A stretch of 14,571 nt of DNA, from assembly GCA_900757285.1 (NCBI GenBank), contig CAAENI010000122.1, positions 1-14,571 on the forward strand, read 5' to 3'. Position numbers and translations under genes: made by a program. Under the pieces are notes generated by a model. The model was given only the letters and a program-made list of their open reading frames with translations. It searched no databases and was not told the DNA's origin. Position 1 is the stretch's first letter. Every line of letters begins with the position of its first letter. Positions 6,239 through 13,001 of this stretch are shown here, piece by piece. The stretch is from an uncultured Collinsella sp. GTDB lineage: Bacteria; Actinomycetota; Coriobacteriia; Coriobacteriales; Coriobacteriaceae.

Positions 6239-7153
6239 ATGCAGATCAACAAGGTCGCCTTCATCGGCAAGGGCGGCGTGGGCCTGCTCTACGGCAGCAT
6301 GATCGCCCAAGCGCTCGGCAACGACGCCGTCGAATACGTTATGGACGACGCGCGCTTTGAGCGCCACGCGGGTGATGCGCTCACCGTCAACGGCAAGCCC
6401 TGCGCGCTCAAGTCCGTCCGCGCGAGCGAGGCGACGCCCGTCGACCTGGTCATCCTCACGGTCAAGACAACCGGGCTCGATGTGGCGCTCAAAACCCTGG
6501 AAAGCGTCGTGGGACCCGACACGCTGATCGCGTCGCTGTGCAACGGCATCACGAGCGAGCAGAAGATTGCCGAGCGCTTTGGCTGGGAGCACACCGTCCT
6601 CGGAATATGCCAAGGCATGGACGCCGTGTTTCTCAACGGCGCGCTCACCTTTACCAATGCGGGCGAGATCCGCTTTGGTGCGGCCGCCGGCACCGACCCC
6701 GCGACCGTCGCCGCCATCGACGGGCTCTACACGCGCTGCGGCATCGCACACACCGTCGAGGCAGACATCGCGCACCGCATGTGGGCCAAGCTTATGCTCA
6801 ACGACGGCATCAACCAGACCTGCATGGCCTACGGCGGTACGTACGGAAGCGCCACGGAACAGGGCTCCGAGCAGCGTCGTTGCTTTGTCTCCGCCATGCG
6901 CGAGACGCTTGCAGTCGCCAACGCCGAGGGTATCGAGCTCACCGAGGCAGACCTAACGCAAATGGTGCATCTCATCGAGGGGCTCGACCCCGCCGGCATG
7001 CCCTCGATGGCGCAGGACCGCGTCGCGCAGCGCAAAACAGAGGTCGAGGAGTTCGCGGGCACCGTCCGCCGCCTCGCGGCCAAGCACGATATCCAGGCGC
7101 CGCAGAACGAATGGCTCTATCAGCGCATCCGTGATATCGAGGCAAGCTGGTAA
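6239..7153 (+). CDS. Ketopantoate reductase (PanE/ApbA) family protein
   Basis: A 304-residue NADP-dependent reductase. Ketopantoate reductase makes pantoate for pantothenate and coenzyme A synthesis, but many PanE-like proteins act on other 2-keto acids and no other pantothenate gene is near. The N-terminus shows a GxGxxG loop (FIGKGGVGLLYG). VDLVILTVKTTGLD and the CNGITSEQKI segment match the family's NADP-domain end and its conserved Asn. The C-terminal domain carries HRMWAKLMLNDGINQTC, which contains the expected catalytic Lys. I chose ATG 6239, 9 bases after GGGGAG; the frame is open further upstream, and ATG 6230 would directly touch the ribosome site. A TACAAT box at 6184-6189 is a possible -10, but no -35 matches and transcripts from it would begin at the terminator hairpin. 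Confidence 0.88.
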   Translation: MQINKVAFIGKGGVGLLYGSMIAQALGNDAVEYVMDDARFERHAGDALTVNGKPCALKSVRASEATPVDLVILTVKTTGLDVALKTLESVVGPDTLIASLCNGITSEQKIAERFGWEHTVLGICQGMDAVFLNGALTFTNAGEIRFGAAAGTDPATVAAIDGLYTRCGIAHTVEADIAHRMWAKLMLNDGINQTCMAYGGTYGSATEQGSEQRRCFVSAMRETLAVANAEGIELTEADLTQMVHLIEGLDPAGMPSMAQDRVAQRKTEVEEFAGTVRRLAAKHDIQAPQNEWLYQRIRDIEASW

Positions 7154-7186
7154 CGCCGCCGCACCGCATTCAACAGTCTCAATATC

Positions 7187-7225
7187 AAAAACCGCCGCAA
7201 AGGGCACTCCCCTTGTGGCGGTTTT
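7187..7225. terminator. Bidirectional terminator
   Basis: AAAACCGCC and GGCGGTTTT bracket an inner stem (CAAAGGG with CCCCTTG, one mismatch, loop CACT). The stem has T-rich ends on both strands. It lies between two convergent genes, the ketopantoate-reductase-like gene and the small membrane protein gene, and should stop both. Confidence 0.85.
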
Positions 7226-7262
7226 CATATTCAGCCATGGCCAACAGTCACTTTCGCAACAG

Positions 7263-7469
7263 TTAGAGATGCGACTCCGGAACCTCGTCCTCATCGTCGC
7301 GACAAAGGACAACACCGGCGCTTCCCAGCAGTGTGGCCGCGATCAACGCGCCGATCACGATAGGAGCAGCCCCGCATGTCCCCTGCATGCCCGCGACGAG
7401 CGCGGCCGTGGGACCAAGGCAGCCAAGCATCAACGCGACGGCGGCAATGGCAATATCTCGAGCATTCAC
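7263..7469 (-). CDS. Small two-helix membrane protein, unknown function
   Basis: This predicted 68-residue protein is not one I recognise. Residues about 6-29 (IAIAAVALMLGCLGPTAALV) and about 36-55 (PIVIGALIAATLLGSAGVVL) are two hydrophobic Ala/Gly-rich helices joined by a short loop. The C-terminus is acidic (RDDEDEVPESHL). Two hydrophobic stretches of helix length ending at a charged tail are unlikely by chance, and the bidirectional terminator at 7187-7225 is correctly placed to end the gene. Weak point: the GGAGGA ribosome site is about 13 bases from the ATG, with an in-frame TGA directly before it. No clear promoter is visible in the 7470-7582 stretch. Confidence 0.55.
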   Translation of the reverse strand: MNARDIAIAAVALMLGCLGPTAALVAGMQGTCGAAPIVIGALIAATLLGSAGVVLCRDDEDEVPESHL

Positions 7470-7582
7470 AAGATCACTTCCTCCAAGAGAAAGACCCTAT
7501 TTCTCATGAACTAGTGTGCCCCGCATCCATACGCCCAGCGTACCGCCACGGTAAGGGCTCTGTTAACTCAAGCGCACATAAA

Positions 7583-7630
7583 GAAAGGGCGGCTTTACGT
7601 TGCCTAAAAGCTCAGTAAAGACGCCCGCCC
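7583..7630 (-). terminator. Terminator after the secreted coiled-coil protein gene
   Basis: On the minus strand GGGCGG-GCGT-CTTTAC (7630-7615) pairs with GTAAAGCCGCCC (7598-7587), with a four-base bulge and a 16-base loop. TTTCTTTATG follows. It lies 29 bases after the gene's stop. Confidence 0.7.
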
Positions 7631-7658
7631 ATCATGTGCGTATTTTGCTTATGGCAGA

Positions 7659-8435
7659 TTACCAACCGGTGTAGTAGTCGGTGGTTCCGGCGGCGCAGCC
7701 GGAGTCATAGACCTTGCAATCACCCTTGGAGCCCGTAAAGGTCGAGCCCTGGGCCATATCGCCCGCGGCAACAACGTAATAGCCGTCGGAATCGCGCCAG
7801 AAGCCCTCAGAATCCTGAGTCCATTCGCCCGTGCGGTGGTGATACAACACGTTGCTGCTGTAATAAGTCTCGCGGCGGCCGTTATAGTTATTGACGCCGC
7901 TCGAGCGCGTCAGACCCGAGCCGTTCGCGTAATACGCAGCAGACGTGTAAGACGAGCCGGAGCCGGCGTTGTAATACGAAGCCTGGGCGGCCTCGGCAGC
8001 CTCCGCCTCGGCGGCAGCGGCCTCGAGCGCTTCGCGCTTGGCATTCTCAAGCGCAGTGCGCAGCTCATCGAGCTCGGTCGACTTCGCGTCGACCTCCCCC
8101 ATCGTCAACAGACTACCCGCACCGTCGATACAACCCTGCAGCACAGCGCGCTCGTCATCGGTAGCATAGTCGCCATACATATTCATAATGATCTGAGCGC
8201 GCATCTCAAGGGAATCGCGCTTGGCCTCCATCGAGGCGTTCCACTCCTGCATGGAACCATAACCATCGCCGCGGTAGTCGACGGGCTGCACCAGCGTCGC
8301 CTCGGACGGCGTAGATCCAACCGTATCGGACAGTGTTGCCGCGTGGGCATCAGTTGCGCCGGCGCCCGCCAAAAGTGCCACGGTCAGAGCGGCGGAAAGG
8401 GCAGCGGCTTTCGGTTTTCGTGAATCGATCCTCAT
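7659..8435 (-). CDS. Secreted coiled-coil protein with Tyr/Gly-rich C-terminal domain, unknown function
   Basis: The 258-residue product has a classic signal peptide: MRIDSRKPK, a hydrophobic Ala/Leu core, and cleavage after AHA near residue 32. Residues about 63-150 are helical and charged, ending in an Ala/Glu repeat (EALEAAAAEAEAAEAAQA) that should form a coiled coil. A Ser/Tyr/Gly linker (about 151-178) leads to a compact domain, SSGVNNYNGRRETYYSS at 178-194 through VYDSGCAAGTTDYYTGW at the C-terminus. That end (VYDSG, then TDYY) recalls the conserved Asp pattern of 3D/double-psi-barrel cell-wall domains, but I cannot confirm it. There is no NlpC/P60 Cys-His-His triad. A cell-wall-associated role is inferred. 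The start ATG 8435 has GGAGG about 11 bases upstream; the same frame stays open much further upstream but without a signal peptide. Confidence 0.8.
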   Translation of the reverse strand: MRIDSRKPKAAALSAALTVALLAGAGATDAHAATLSDTVGSTPSEATLVQPVDYRGDGYGSMQEWNASMEAKRDSLEMRAQIIMNMYGDYATDDERAVLQGCIDGAGSLLTMGEVDAKSTELDELRTALENAKREALEAAAAEAEAAEAAQASYYNAGSGSSYTSAAYYANGSGLTRSSGVNNYNGRRETYYSSNVLYHHRTGEWTQDSEGFWRDSDGYYVVAAGDMAQGSTFTGSKGDCKVYDSGCAAGTTDYYTGW

Positions 8436-8747
8436 GTAGCTGGAAACCTCCGTAGTGCGTTTTTGCTGCGTTTGAGCTGCGTGTGATTCGATCGCGCTGC
8501 ATAGTACCTCGAGCAAATCGCGACCTGCGGTTTTACTCAAAAGGCGCACGTCAATTGCGTAAAACTCACATCCTCTCAACAGGAGTTTTCCACAACTCGA
8601 ATGCATAAAGCATGCCAAAAACCCTGTAATAGCGCCCTTCCTATGCAGAAAAGACGCCTGCGCAACCATTGCTTGCGCAGGCGCCTTGAGCAGGCATTTT
8701 ATGCAGTTATACCTATCGAGTCGCAAGGGGTCCTTGCACAAGTCGCC
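8436..8747. other. Intergenic region between the secreted protein gene and metY
   Basis: This 312-base gap holds the metY terminator (8651-8685) and the 5' region of the secreted-protein gene. An inverted repeat GTTTTAC (8530-8536) / GTAAAAC (8559-8565) with a 22-base spacer lies about 100 bases upstream of that gene and could be an operator. No -35/-10 pair with good spacing was found, and no gene. Confidence 0.5.
8651..8685 (-). terminator. Terminator of metY
   Basis: An 11-bp perfect stem, CGCCTGCGCAA (8655-8665) with TTGCGCAGGCG (8673-8683), has a 7-base loop. On the minus strand it is followed by TCTTTTC. It lies 62 bases after the metY stop. Confidence 0.8.
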
Positions 8748-10058
8748 TTACTCGTCCAGCGCGGCGAAGGCCTGCTTCAGATCCCAAATGATGTCCTCGG
8801 CGTTCTCGGTACCGATGGAAAGACGGATCGTGGAGGGCGTGATGTTCTGCTCGGCGAGCTCCTCGGCAGAGAGCTGGGAGTGCGTGGTGGTAGCCGGGTG
8901 CACGACGAGCGACTTGACGTCGGCCACGTTGGCGAGCAGCGAGAACACCTGCAGATGATCGATGAACTTCCAAGCTGCCTCCTGGCCACCCTTAATCTCA
9001 AAGGTGAAGATCGAAGCGCCGCCGTTGGGGAAGTACTTCTGATAGAGCTCGTGATCGGGGTGCTCAGGCAGGCTCGGGTGGTTCACCTTGGCGACGTGGC
9101 TGTCACCAGCCAGGAACTCAACGACCTTCTTGGTGTTCTCGACATGACGGTCGACGCGCAGCGACAGAGTCTCGGTGCCCTGGAGCAGGACCCAGGCGTT
9201 GAACGGGCTGATGCAGGCGCCCTCGTCACGCAGCAGGATAGCGCGGACATAGGTCGCGAAGGCGGCGGGACCGGCAGCCTCGGCAAACGAGACGCCATGG
9301 TAGGAGGGGTTGGGCTCGGCGATCTGCGCATACTTGCCGCTCGCCTTCCAGTCGAAGTTGCCGCCATCGACGATCACACCGCCCAGCGAGGTGCCGTGGC
9401 CGCCGATGAACTTGGTTGCGGAGTGGACAACGATGTTGGCGCCATGCTCCAGCGGACGGAACAGATACGGGGTGCCGAAGGTGTTGTCGACGACAACCGG
9501 CAGACCGTGCTTCTTGGCGATCTCGGAGATGGCGTCGATGTTGGGGATGTCAGAGTTGGGGTTGCCGAGCGTCTCGAGATAGATGACCGTGGTGTTGTCC
9601 TTGATGGCACCCTCAACCTCTTCCAGGTTATGAGCATCGACAAAGGTGGTCTCGACGCCAAACTGGGAGAGCGTATGCTCGAGCAGGTTGTAGGAGCCAC
9701 CGTAGATGGTCTTCTGAGCCACCACGTGGTCACCAGCCTGGGCAAGAGCCTGCAGGGTATAGGTGATGGCAGCGGCACCGGAGGCGACGGCAAGACCGGC
9801 CACGCCACCCTCGAGCGCGGCGATACGGTCCTCAAAGACGCCCTGGGTGGAGTTGGTCAGACGGCCGTAGATGTTACCGGCGTCGGCAAGACCAAAGCGG
9901 TCGGCGGCGTGCTGGGAGTTGCGGAACACATAGCTCGTGGTCTGGTAGATAGGCACGGCACGGGAGTCGGATGCGGGATCGGCGCTCTCCTGGCCAACGT
10001 GCAGCTGCAGGGTATCGAAACCAAAGGTGTGCTCGGGGTTGTTGATGAACCGGCTCAT
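8748..10058 (-). CDS. metY: O-acetylhomoserine sulfhydrylase (aminocarboxypropyltransferase)
   Basis: A 436-residue PLP enzyme of the Cys/Met-metabolism family (fold type I). It would make homocysteine from O-acetylhomoserine and sulfide, the direct-sulfhydrylation step of methionine synthesis, in the cytoplasm. The PLP lysine is Lys216 in VVHSATKFIGGHG. Asp191 in VVVDNTFGTPYLF contacts the pyridine nitrogen, and NIYGRLTNST (62-71) gives the phosphate-binding Tyr and Arg from the neighbouring subunit. The length (about 430, longer than the about 390 of cystathionine gamma-synthase) and the N-terminal GFDTLQLHVGQE favour MetY over MetB/MetC. The start has AAGGAG 6 bases upstream. It lies behind a long leader with a small ORF and is divergent from a LysR-type regulator, so expression is probably tied to sulfur supply. 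Confidence 0.95.
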   Translation of the reverse strand: MSRFINNPEHTFGFDTLQLHVGQESADPASDSRAVPIYQTTSYVFRNSQHAADRFGLADAGNIYGRLTNSTQGVFEDRIAALEGGVAGLAVASGAAAITYTLQALAQAGDHVVAQKTIYGGSYNLLEHTLSQFGVETTFVDAHNLEEVEGAIKDNTTVIYLETLGNPNSDIPNIDAISEIAKKHGLPVVVDNTFGTPYLFRPLEHGANIVVHSATKFIGGHGTSLGGVIVDGGNFDWKASGKYAQIAEPNPSYHGVSFAEAAGPAAFATYVRAILLRDEGACISPFNAWVLLQGTETLSLRVDRHVENTKKVVEFLAGDSHVAKVNHPSLPEHPDHELYQKYFPNGGASIFTFEIKGGQEAAWKFIDHLQVFSLLANVADVKSLVVHPATTTHSQLSAEELAEQNITPSTIRLSIGTENAEDIIWDLKQAFAALDE

Positions 10059-10112
10059 GATGATCTCCTTGATCGAACGAAAGTAAGTAAAAAGAGAGAA
10101 GTAAGTCGCTGT

Positions 10113-10185
10113 CTCCTGATCACGCCGACGGGCGCAAACAGGAGCCCGGCATTCGTCTTGGTAAGCAATTCATATGCGGGCCTCC
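10113..10185 (-). promoter_or_regulatory. metY leader: two mutually exclusive stem-loops
   Basis: Read on the minus strand, GGAG-G-CCCG-CAT (10185-10174) pairs with ATG-C-CGGG-CTCC (10152-10141), 11 pairs with one bulge per side. This hides the leader ORF's Shine-Dalgarno. The same CTCC can instead pair in CTCCTG (10144-10139) with CAGGAG (10118-10113), which encloses the small hairpin GCGCC-CGTC-GGCGT. A CU-rich stretch with a duplicated 8-mer (plus strand AAGTAAGT at 10081-10088 and 10099-10106) follows. There is no classical U-run right after the second stem, so the output could be Rho or translation control rather than intrinsic termination. Confidence 0.5.
10120..10173 (-). CDS. Leader peptide upstream of metY (17 residues)
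   Basis: The metY leader contains ATG 10173 preceded by GAAAGGAGG, a near-perfect ribosome site with 7-base spacing. It encodes MNCLPRRMPGSCLRPSA and ends at TGA 10120-10122, 61 bases before metY. Two of 17 codons are Cys (positions 3 and 12), one is internal Met and three are Arg. The ribosome site is too strong and too well placed to dismiss, and no longer gene uses it. The coding stretch forms one arm of both alternative hairpins, so translation should change the RNA fold. Cys leader peptides that sense charged tRNA-Cys are known upstream of sulfur genes in other Actinobacteria; that this one works the same way is inference. Confidence 0.65.
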   Translation of the reverse strand: MNCLPRRMPGSCLRPSA

Positions 10186-10241
10186 TTTCGCGCCCCGATT
10201 CCGTGGTCGGCTTAATAACCTACCGCCTTTGTGTGTTTTGA

Positions 10242-10270
10242 ATAGTACGAGCATTGTCTCCCTCGGTCAA
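10242..10270 (-). promoter_or_regulatory. metY promoter
   Basis: On the minus strand TTGACC (10270-10265, 5 of 6 consensus bases) and TACTAT (10247-10242, 4 of 6) are 17 bases apart. Transcription would start near 10234, giving a leader of about 175 bases. It overlaps the predicted lysR promoter on the other strand. Confidence 0.65.
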
Positions 10271-10281
10271 TCACTTATAAG
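10254..10281 (+). promoter_or_regulatory. lysR promoter
   Basis: TTGTCT (10254-10259) and TATAAG (10276-10281) are 16 bases apart. This would start transcription near 10288, right before the palindrome at 10291-10311. It shares bases with the divergent metY promoter, so one bound protein could affect both. Confidence 0.5.
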
Positions 10282-10290
10282 CGCTAACTT

Positions 10291-10311
10291 GTTATCTGTT
10301 TTATAGATAAC
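10291..10311. promoter_or_regulatory. LysR-type operator (palindrome)
   Basis: GTTATCT-N7-AGATAAC is a perfect 7-bp inverted repeat. It contains ATC-N9-GAT and the T-N11-A core typical of LysR-type binding sites. It lies 20 bases upstream of the lysR start, just after its predicted transcription start, which suits self-repression. The metY promoter begins 21 bases away. Confidence 0.7.
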
Positions 10312-10331
10312 TATCGAAAGGACGGGCACCG

Positions 10332-11234
10332 ATGACCCTTCAGCAGCTTCGCTTTCTGATCGCCGTGGCAGAGTCCGGCTCAATCAACGCCGCAGCTCAG
10401 CGCCTCTATACCGCTCAGTCCAACATCTCAAACGCCGTCAAAAGCCTAGAACAAGAGCTCCATCTGGAGATCTTTACGCGCTCCAGCCGCGGCGTCACGC
10501 TCACCAACGACGGCACCGAGCTTTTGGGCTATGCGCGCCAGGTCGTAGAGCAGGCCGACATGCTCGAGGCGCGCTACGAGGACGGCGGCACCCCGCAAGC
10601 CCGCCTCGCCATTTCCGCCCAGCACTACGCCTTTTCGGTCGAGGCCTTTGTCAACGTGGTCGAGCGCTGCCGCGACAGCAAGTTCGAGTTCATCATGCGC
10701 GAGACCACCACATCGCAGATCATCGATGACGTCCGTGCGTTTCGCAGCGATATCGGCATTCTGTATCTGGATGACTTTAACGCCCGCGTTCTGCAGAAGG
10801 CCTTCGCCGATGCCCGCGCAAGCTTCCATCCCCTATTCGACGCGACGGTCCACGTCTTCGTTAGCGAGCGCCACCCGCTCGCACGCCGCCCGCAGCTGTC
10901 CCTTGCCGACCTCACGCCCTATACGCGCTACAGCTTTGAGCAGGGAACCTCAAACTCCTTCTATTACGCCGAGGAACCTTTTAGCTATATCCCTTGCGAC
11001 CGCAACATACGAATCTCGGACCGCGGAACACTTACTAACTTACTTATCACGTCGAACGGTTACACCCTGTCGACCGGTGTCCTCTCCAATGAAATGCAAT
11101 GGGGCATGGCATCGATCCCGCTAGCAGACGCCCCAACGATGCACGTTGGCTACATCATGCACGACGAGCGCAAGCCCTCTCTCCTCTTGCAGCAATACCT
11201 CGACGAGCTCAACCGCATCATCCATGCCAACTAA
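10332..11234 (+). CDS. LysR-type transcriptional regulator, probable regulator of metY and itself
   Basis: A 300-residue regulator with the standard layout. The winged helix-turn-helix spans residues 1-60 (QQLRFLIAVAESGSINAAAQ, then LYTAQSNISNAVKSLEQELH and FTRSSRGVTLTNDG). A linker helix follows, and the periplasmic-binding-protein-like effector domain runs from about residue 90 to the end. Its position divergent from metY with overlapping promoters and a LysR-type palindrome suggests that it controls metY and represses its own gene. The inducer is unknown; O-acetylserine, O-acetylhomoserine or another sulfur metabolite would fit. The ribosome site is AAAGGA, about 9 bases upstream. I do not give a symbol, because I cannot tell it from CysB-, MetR- or CysL-like groups by eye. 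Confidence 0.93.
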   Translation: MTLQQLRFLIAVAESGSINAAAQRLYTAQSNISNAVKSLEQELHLEIFTRSSRGVTLTNDGTELLGYARQVVEQADMLEARYEDGGTPQARLAISAQHYAFSVEAFVNVVERCRDSKFEFIMRETTTSQIIDDVRAFRSDIGILYLDDFNARVLQKAFADARASFHPLFDATVHVFVSERHPLARRPQLSLADLTPYTRYSFEQGTSNSFYYAEEPFSYIPCDRNIRISDRGTLTNLLITSNGYTLSTGVLSNEMQWGMASIPLADAPTMHVGYIMHDERKPSLLLQQYLDELNRIIHAN

Positions 11235-11289
11235 CAGTCGGAAGACGGGGTAGAAATCGTAGATTGCTGGCCCCCGGCGGGCATGGCGC

Positions 11290-11295
11290 TACAAT
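11290..11295 (+). promoter_or_regulatory. Possible -10 box for rnhA
   Basis: TACAAT (5 of 6 consensus bases) lies 38 bases before the GTG start. The nearest -35-like hexamer, TTGCTG at 11264-11269, is 20 bases away, which is too far for a good promoter. It is the only promoter-like signal in the 99-base gap after the lysR gene; no terminator is visible there. Confidence 0.3.
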
Positions 11296-11333
11296 GGTCA
11301 CTCACACGAAACGTACCCAACGAAAGGAAGCCC

Positions 11334-11819
11334 GTGAAGGTCATCATCTATACCGACGGCTCGGCCCGATCAAATCCGGGACGCGGCGGCTACGGCGCCG
11401 TGCTCAAATACACCAACCCCGCCGGCAAGACCTTTACCTCCGAGCTCTCGCGCGGCTACGCCAAGACCACCAACAACCGCATGGAGCTCATGGCCGTTAT
11501 CGTGGCGCTCGAGGCACTCAACCGCCCCTGCGAGGTCGAAGTCCATTCCGATTCGCAGTACGTCGTCAACGCCTTTAAGAAGCACTGGATCGACGGCTGG
11601 AAAAAGCGCGGGTGGAAAACCGCCAACAAGCAGCCCGTCAAGAACCGCGACCTGTGGGAGCGCCTACTCACCGCCAAAAGCAAGCATAAGGTTGAGTTCA
11701 TCTGGGTTAAGGGTCACGCCGGCCACGAGCTCAATGAGCGCTGCGATGAGCTCGCCACCACGGCGGCCGACGGCAGCAACCTCGATATCGACACCGGCTT
11801 TAACGAGAGCGACCTGTAA
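11334..11819 (+). CDS. rnhA: Ribonuclease HI
   Basis: A 161-residue enzyme that cuts the RNA strand of RNA-DNA hybrids (R-loops, primers). The four acidic active-site residues are present: Asp8 (IIYTDGSARSNPG), Glu51 (TNNRMELMAV), Asp73 (VHSDSQYVV) and Asp138 (NERCDELA). The flexible His is at 128 (VKGHAGHELNERCDELA), close to the E. coli sequence. The basic handle KKHWIDGWKKRGWKT is also present. I chose GTG 11334, 4 bases after AAGGAAG, because the next residues VKVIIYTDG match the family start. An ATG at 11283 in frame adds 17 residues with no family counterpart. Length is normal (E. coli 155). Confidence 0.96.
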   Translation: MKVIIYTDGSARSNPGRGGYGAVLKYTNPAGKTFTSELSRGYAKTTNNRMELMAVIVALEALNRPCEVEVHSDSQYVVNAFKKHWIDGWKKRGWKTANKQPVKNRDLWERLLTAKSKHKVEFIWVKGHAGHELNERCDELATTAADGSNLDIDTGFNESDL

Positions 11820-11892
11820 TAGCGTTTTCGCACAGCTTTATATCCCCACGCGCTACACTCATCCTGTAGACCAAACAACGCAAGGGGGACGT

Positions 11893-12999
11893 ATGCTGCG
11901 CATCGCGACCATCGGCACATCCATGATCACCGACGACTTTATCCAAGTCGTCAACGCCAACGACCAAGCCGCGTTTGTGGGCACGCTTTCACGCGATGCC
12001 AATCGCGGTGCTGCCTTTACCGCCGAGCGCGATGGCGAGCGAAACTTTATCTCACTCGATGAGCTTGCGGCAGCCGCCGACGTCGACGCCGTCTATATCG
12101 GCAGCCCCAACGCACTTCACTACGAGCAGGCCCTTGCCTGCATCGCCGGTGGCAAGCACGTCATCGTCGAGAAGCCCTTCTGCGCCACCGAAGCGCAGGC
12201 GCTGGAAGTCTTCCGCGCTGCCGAGGCAGCAGGTGTCGTGGCCCTCGAGGCCATGCGTCCCCTCCACGATCCCGCCTTCCACGCCATCGAGGACGCCCTG
12301 GGCGAGATCGCCCCCATCCGCCGCGCCTCATTGCGCTTTGGCAAATATTCCTCGCGCTACAACGAGATTCTCGCGGGACGCGCCACCAATATCTTCGACT
12401 GCAATATGGCATCGGGTTCCCTCATGGACATTGGCGTCTATACCGTCGAGCCCATGGTCGAGATCTTTGGCATGCCCTCCGGCCTTACGAGCATGACCAC
12501 TCTGCTCGATCCCACCACGCGACGGCTCACGCACGGCCCCATCGATGGCTGCGGTTCCATCCTCGCCAGCTACGGCGGCGGCCGTATCTCCGTCGAGCTC
12601 GCGCACTCCAAAATTACGAATGACCTGCTGCCCTCGCAGATCGAAGGCGAGCGTGGCACTATCCAGATCGACCATCTGTCCACGCCCCGCAACGTCCGCA
12701 TCGACTATCGCGGCGACGTCGTACGCGGCTCGGCGACCGAGGCACCGCGCGAACAGGGAGACAACGGCCGCGTGCTCGACCTGCCCAAATCGAGCAACAC
12801 TATGGAATACGAACTCACAGACTTTATCACCGCCATCGGCGGCATCGATAACGTTAAGGAAGAGATTTGGGAGACCCCGGCGGGACGCCACGAGCTTGGC
12901 CACTACCGCGATGTCACACTCGTCTCACTGCGCATCATGGATGCCGTGCGCCAGCAGGCCGGCATAACCTTCCCGGCCGACGCAGGCAAGCAGGCATAG
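11893..12999 (+). CDS. Gfo/Idh/MocA family oxidoreductase (second, distinct copy)
   Basis: A 368-residue NAD(P)-dependent dehydrogenase. The Rossmann start is MLRIATIGTSMITDDF, the GTSxIT variant of the nucleotide loop. DVDAVYIGSPNALHYEQA and the EKP motif (IVEKPFCAT, 93-95) follow. The substrate domain contains MASGSLMDIGVYTVEPMVEI, matching the family's conserved LxDIGxY helix, and a C-terminal YELTDFITAI. It differs from the protein at 2883-3902 in loop type and elsewhere, so it is not a recent duplicate. The start has AAGGGGG 4 bases upstream. TACACT at 11853-11858 is a possible weak -10. The acylphosphatase gene starts 2 bases after its stop, so the two are probably co-transcribed and translationally coupled. 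Substrate unknown. Confidence 0.9.
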   Translation: MLRIATIGTSMITDDFIQVVNANDQAAFVGTLSRDANRGAAFTAERDGERNFISLDELAAAADVDAVYIGSPNALHYEQALACIAGGKHVIVEKPFCATEAQALEVFRAAEAAGVVALEAMRPLHDPAFHAIEDALGEIAPIRRASLRFGKYSSRYNEILAGRATNIFDCNMASGSLMDIGVYTVEPMVEIFGMPSGLTSMTTLLDPTTRRLTHGPIDGCGSILASYGGGRISVELAHSKITNDLLPSQIEGERGTIQIDHLSTPRNVRIDYRGDVVRGSATEAPREQGDNGRVLDLPKSSNTMEYELTDFITAIGGIDNVKEEIWETPAGRHELGHYRDVTLVSLRIMDAVRQQAGITFPADAGKQA

Positions 13000-13001
13000 C
13001 T

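Noticed and set aside
8586..8594. TTTTCCACA, a perfect match to the DnaA-box consensus
   Set aside because: A single isolated box with no AT-rich stretch, no other boxes and no dnaA/dnaN nearby; chance is the simpler explanation.
10131..10141. GCGCAAACAGG in the metY leader resembles the loop and arm of the palindromic element (GCAAACAG)
   Set aside because: Only about 10 bases match, with no matching arms or tail, and here they are part of the leader ORF.
10059..10240. SAM riboswitch in the metY leader
   Set aside because: I looked for known SAM-I, SAM-II and SAM-IV core sequences and saw none; a covariance-model search would settle it.
8601..10241. A 546-codon open frame on the plus strand, opposite metY
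   Set aside because: It lies almost wholly antisense to metY, whose frame has every PLP-enzyme motif. Long antisense frames are expected in high-GC coding DNA; the product has no recognisable domain.
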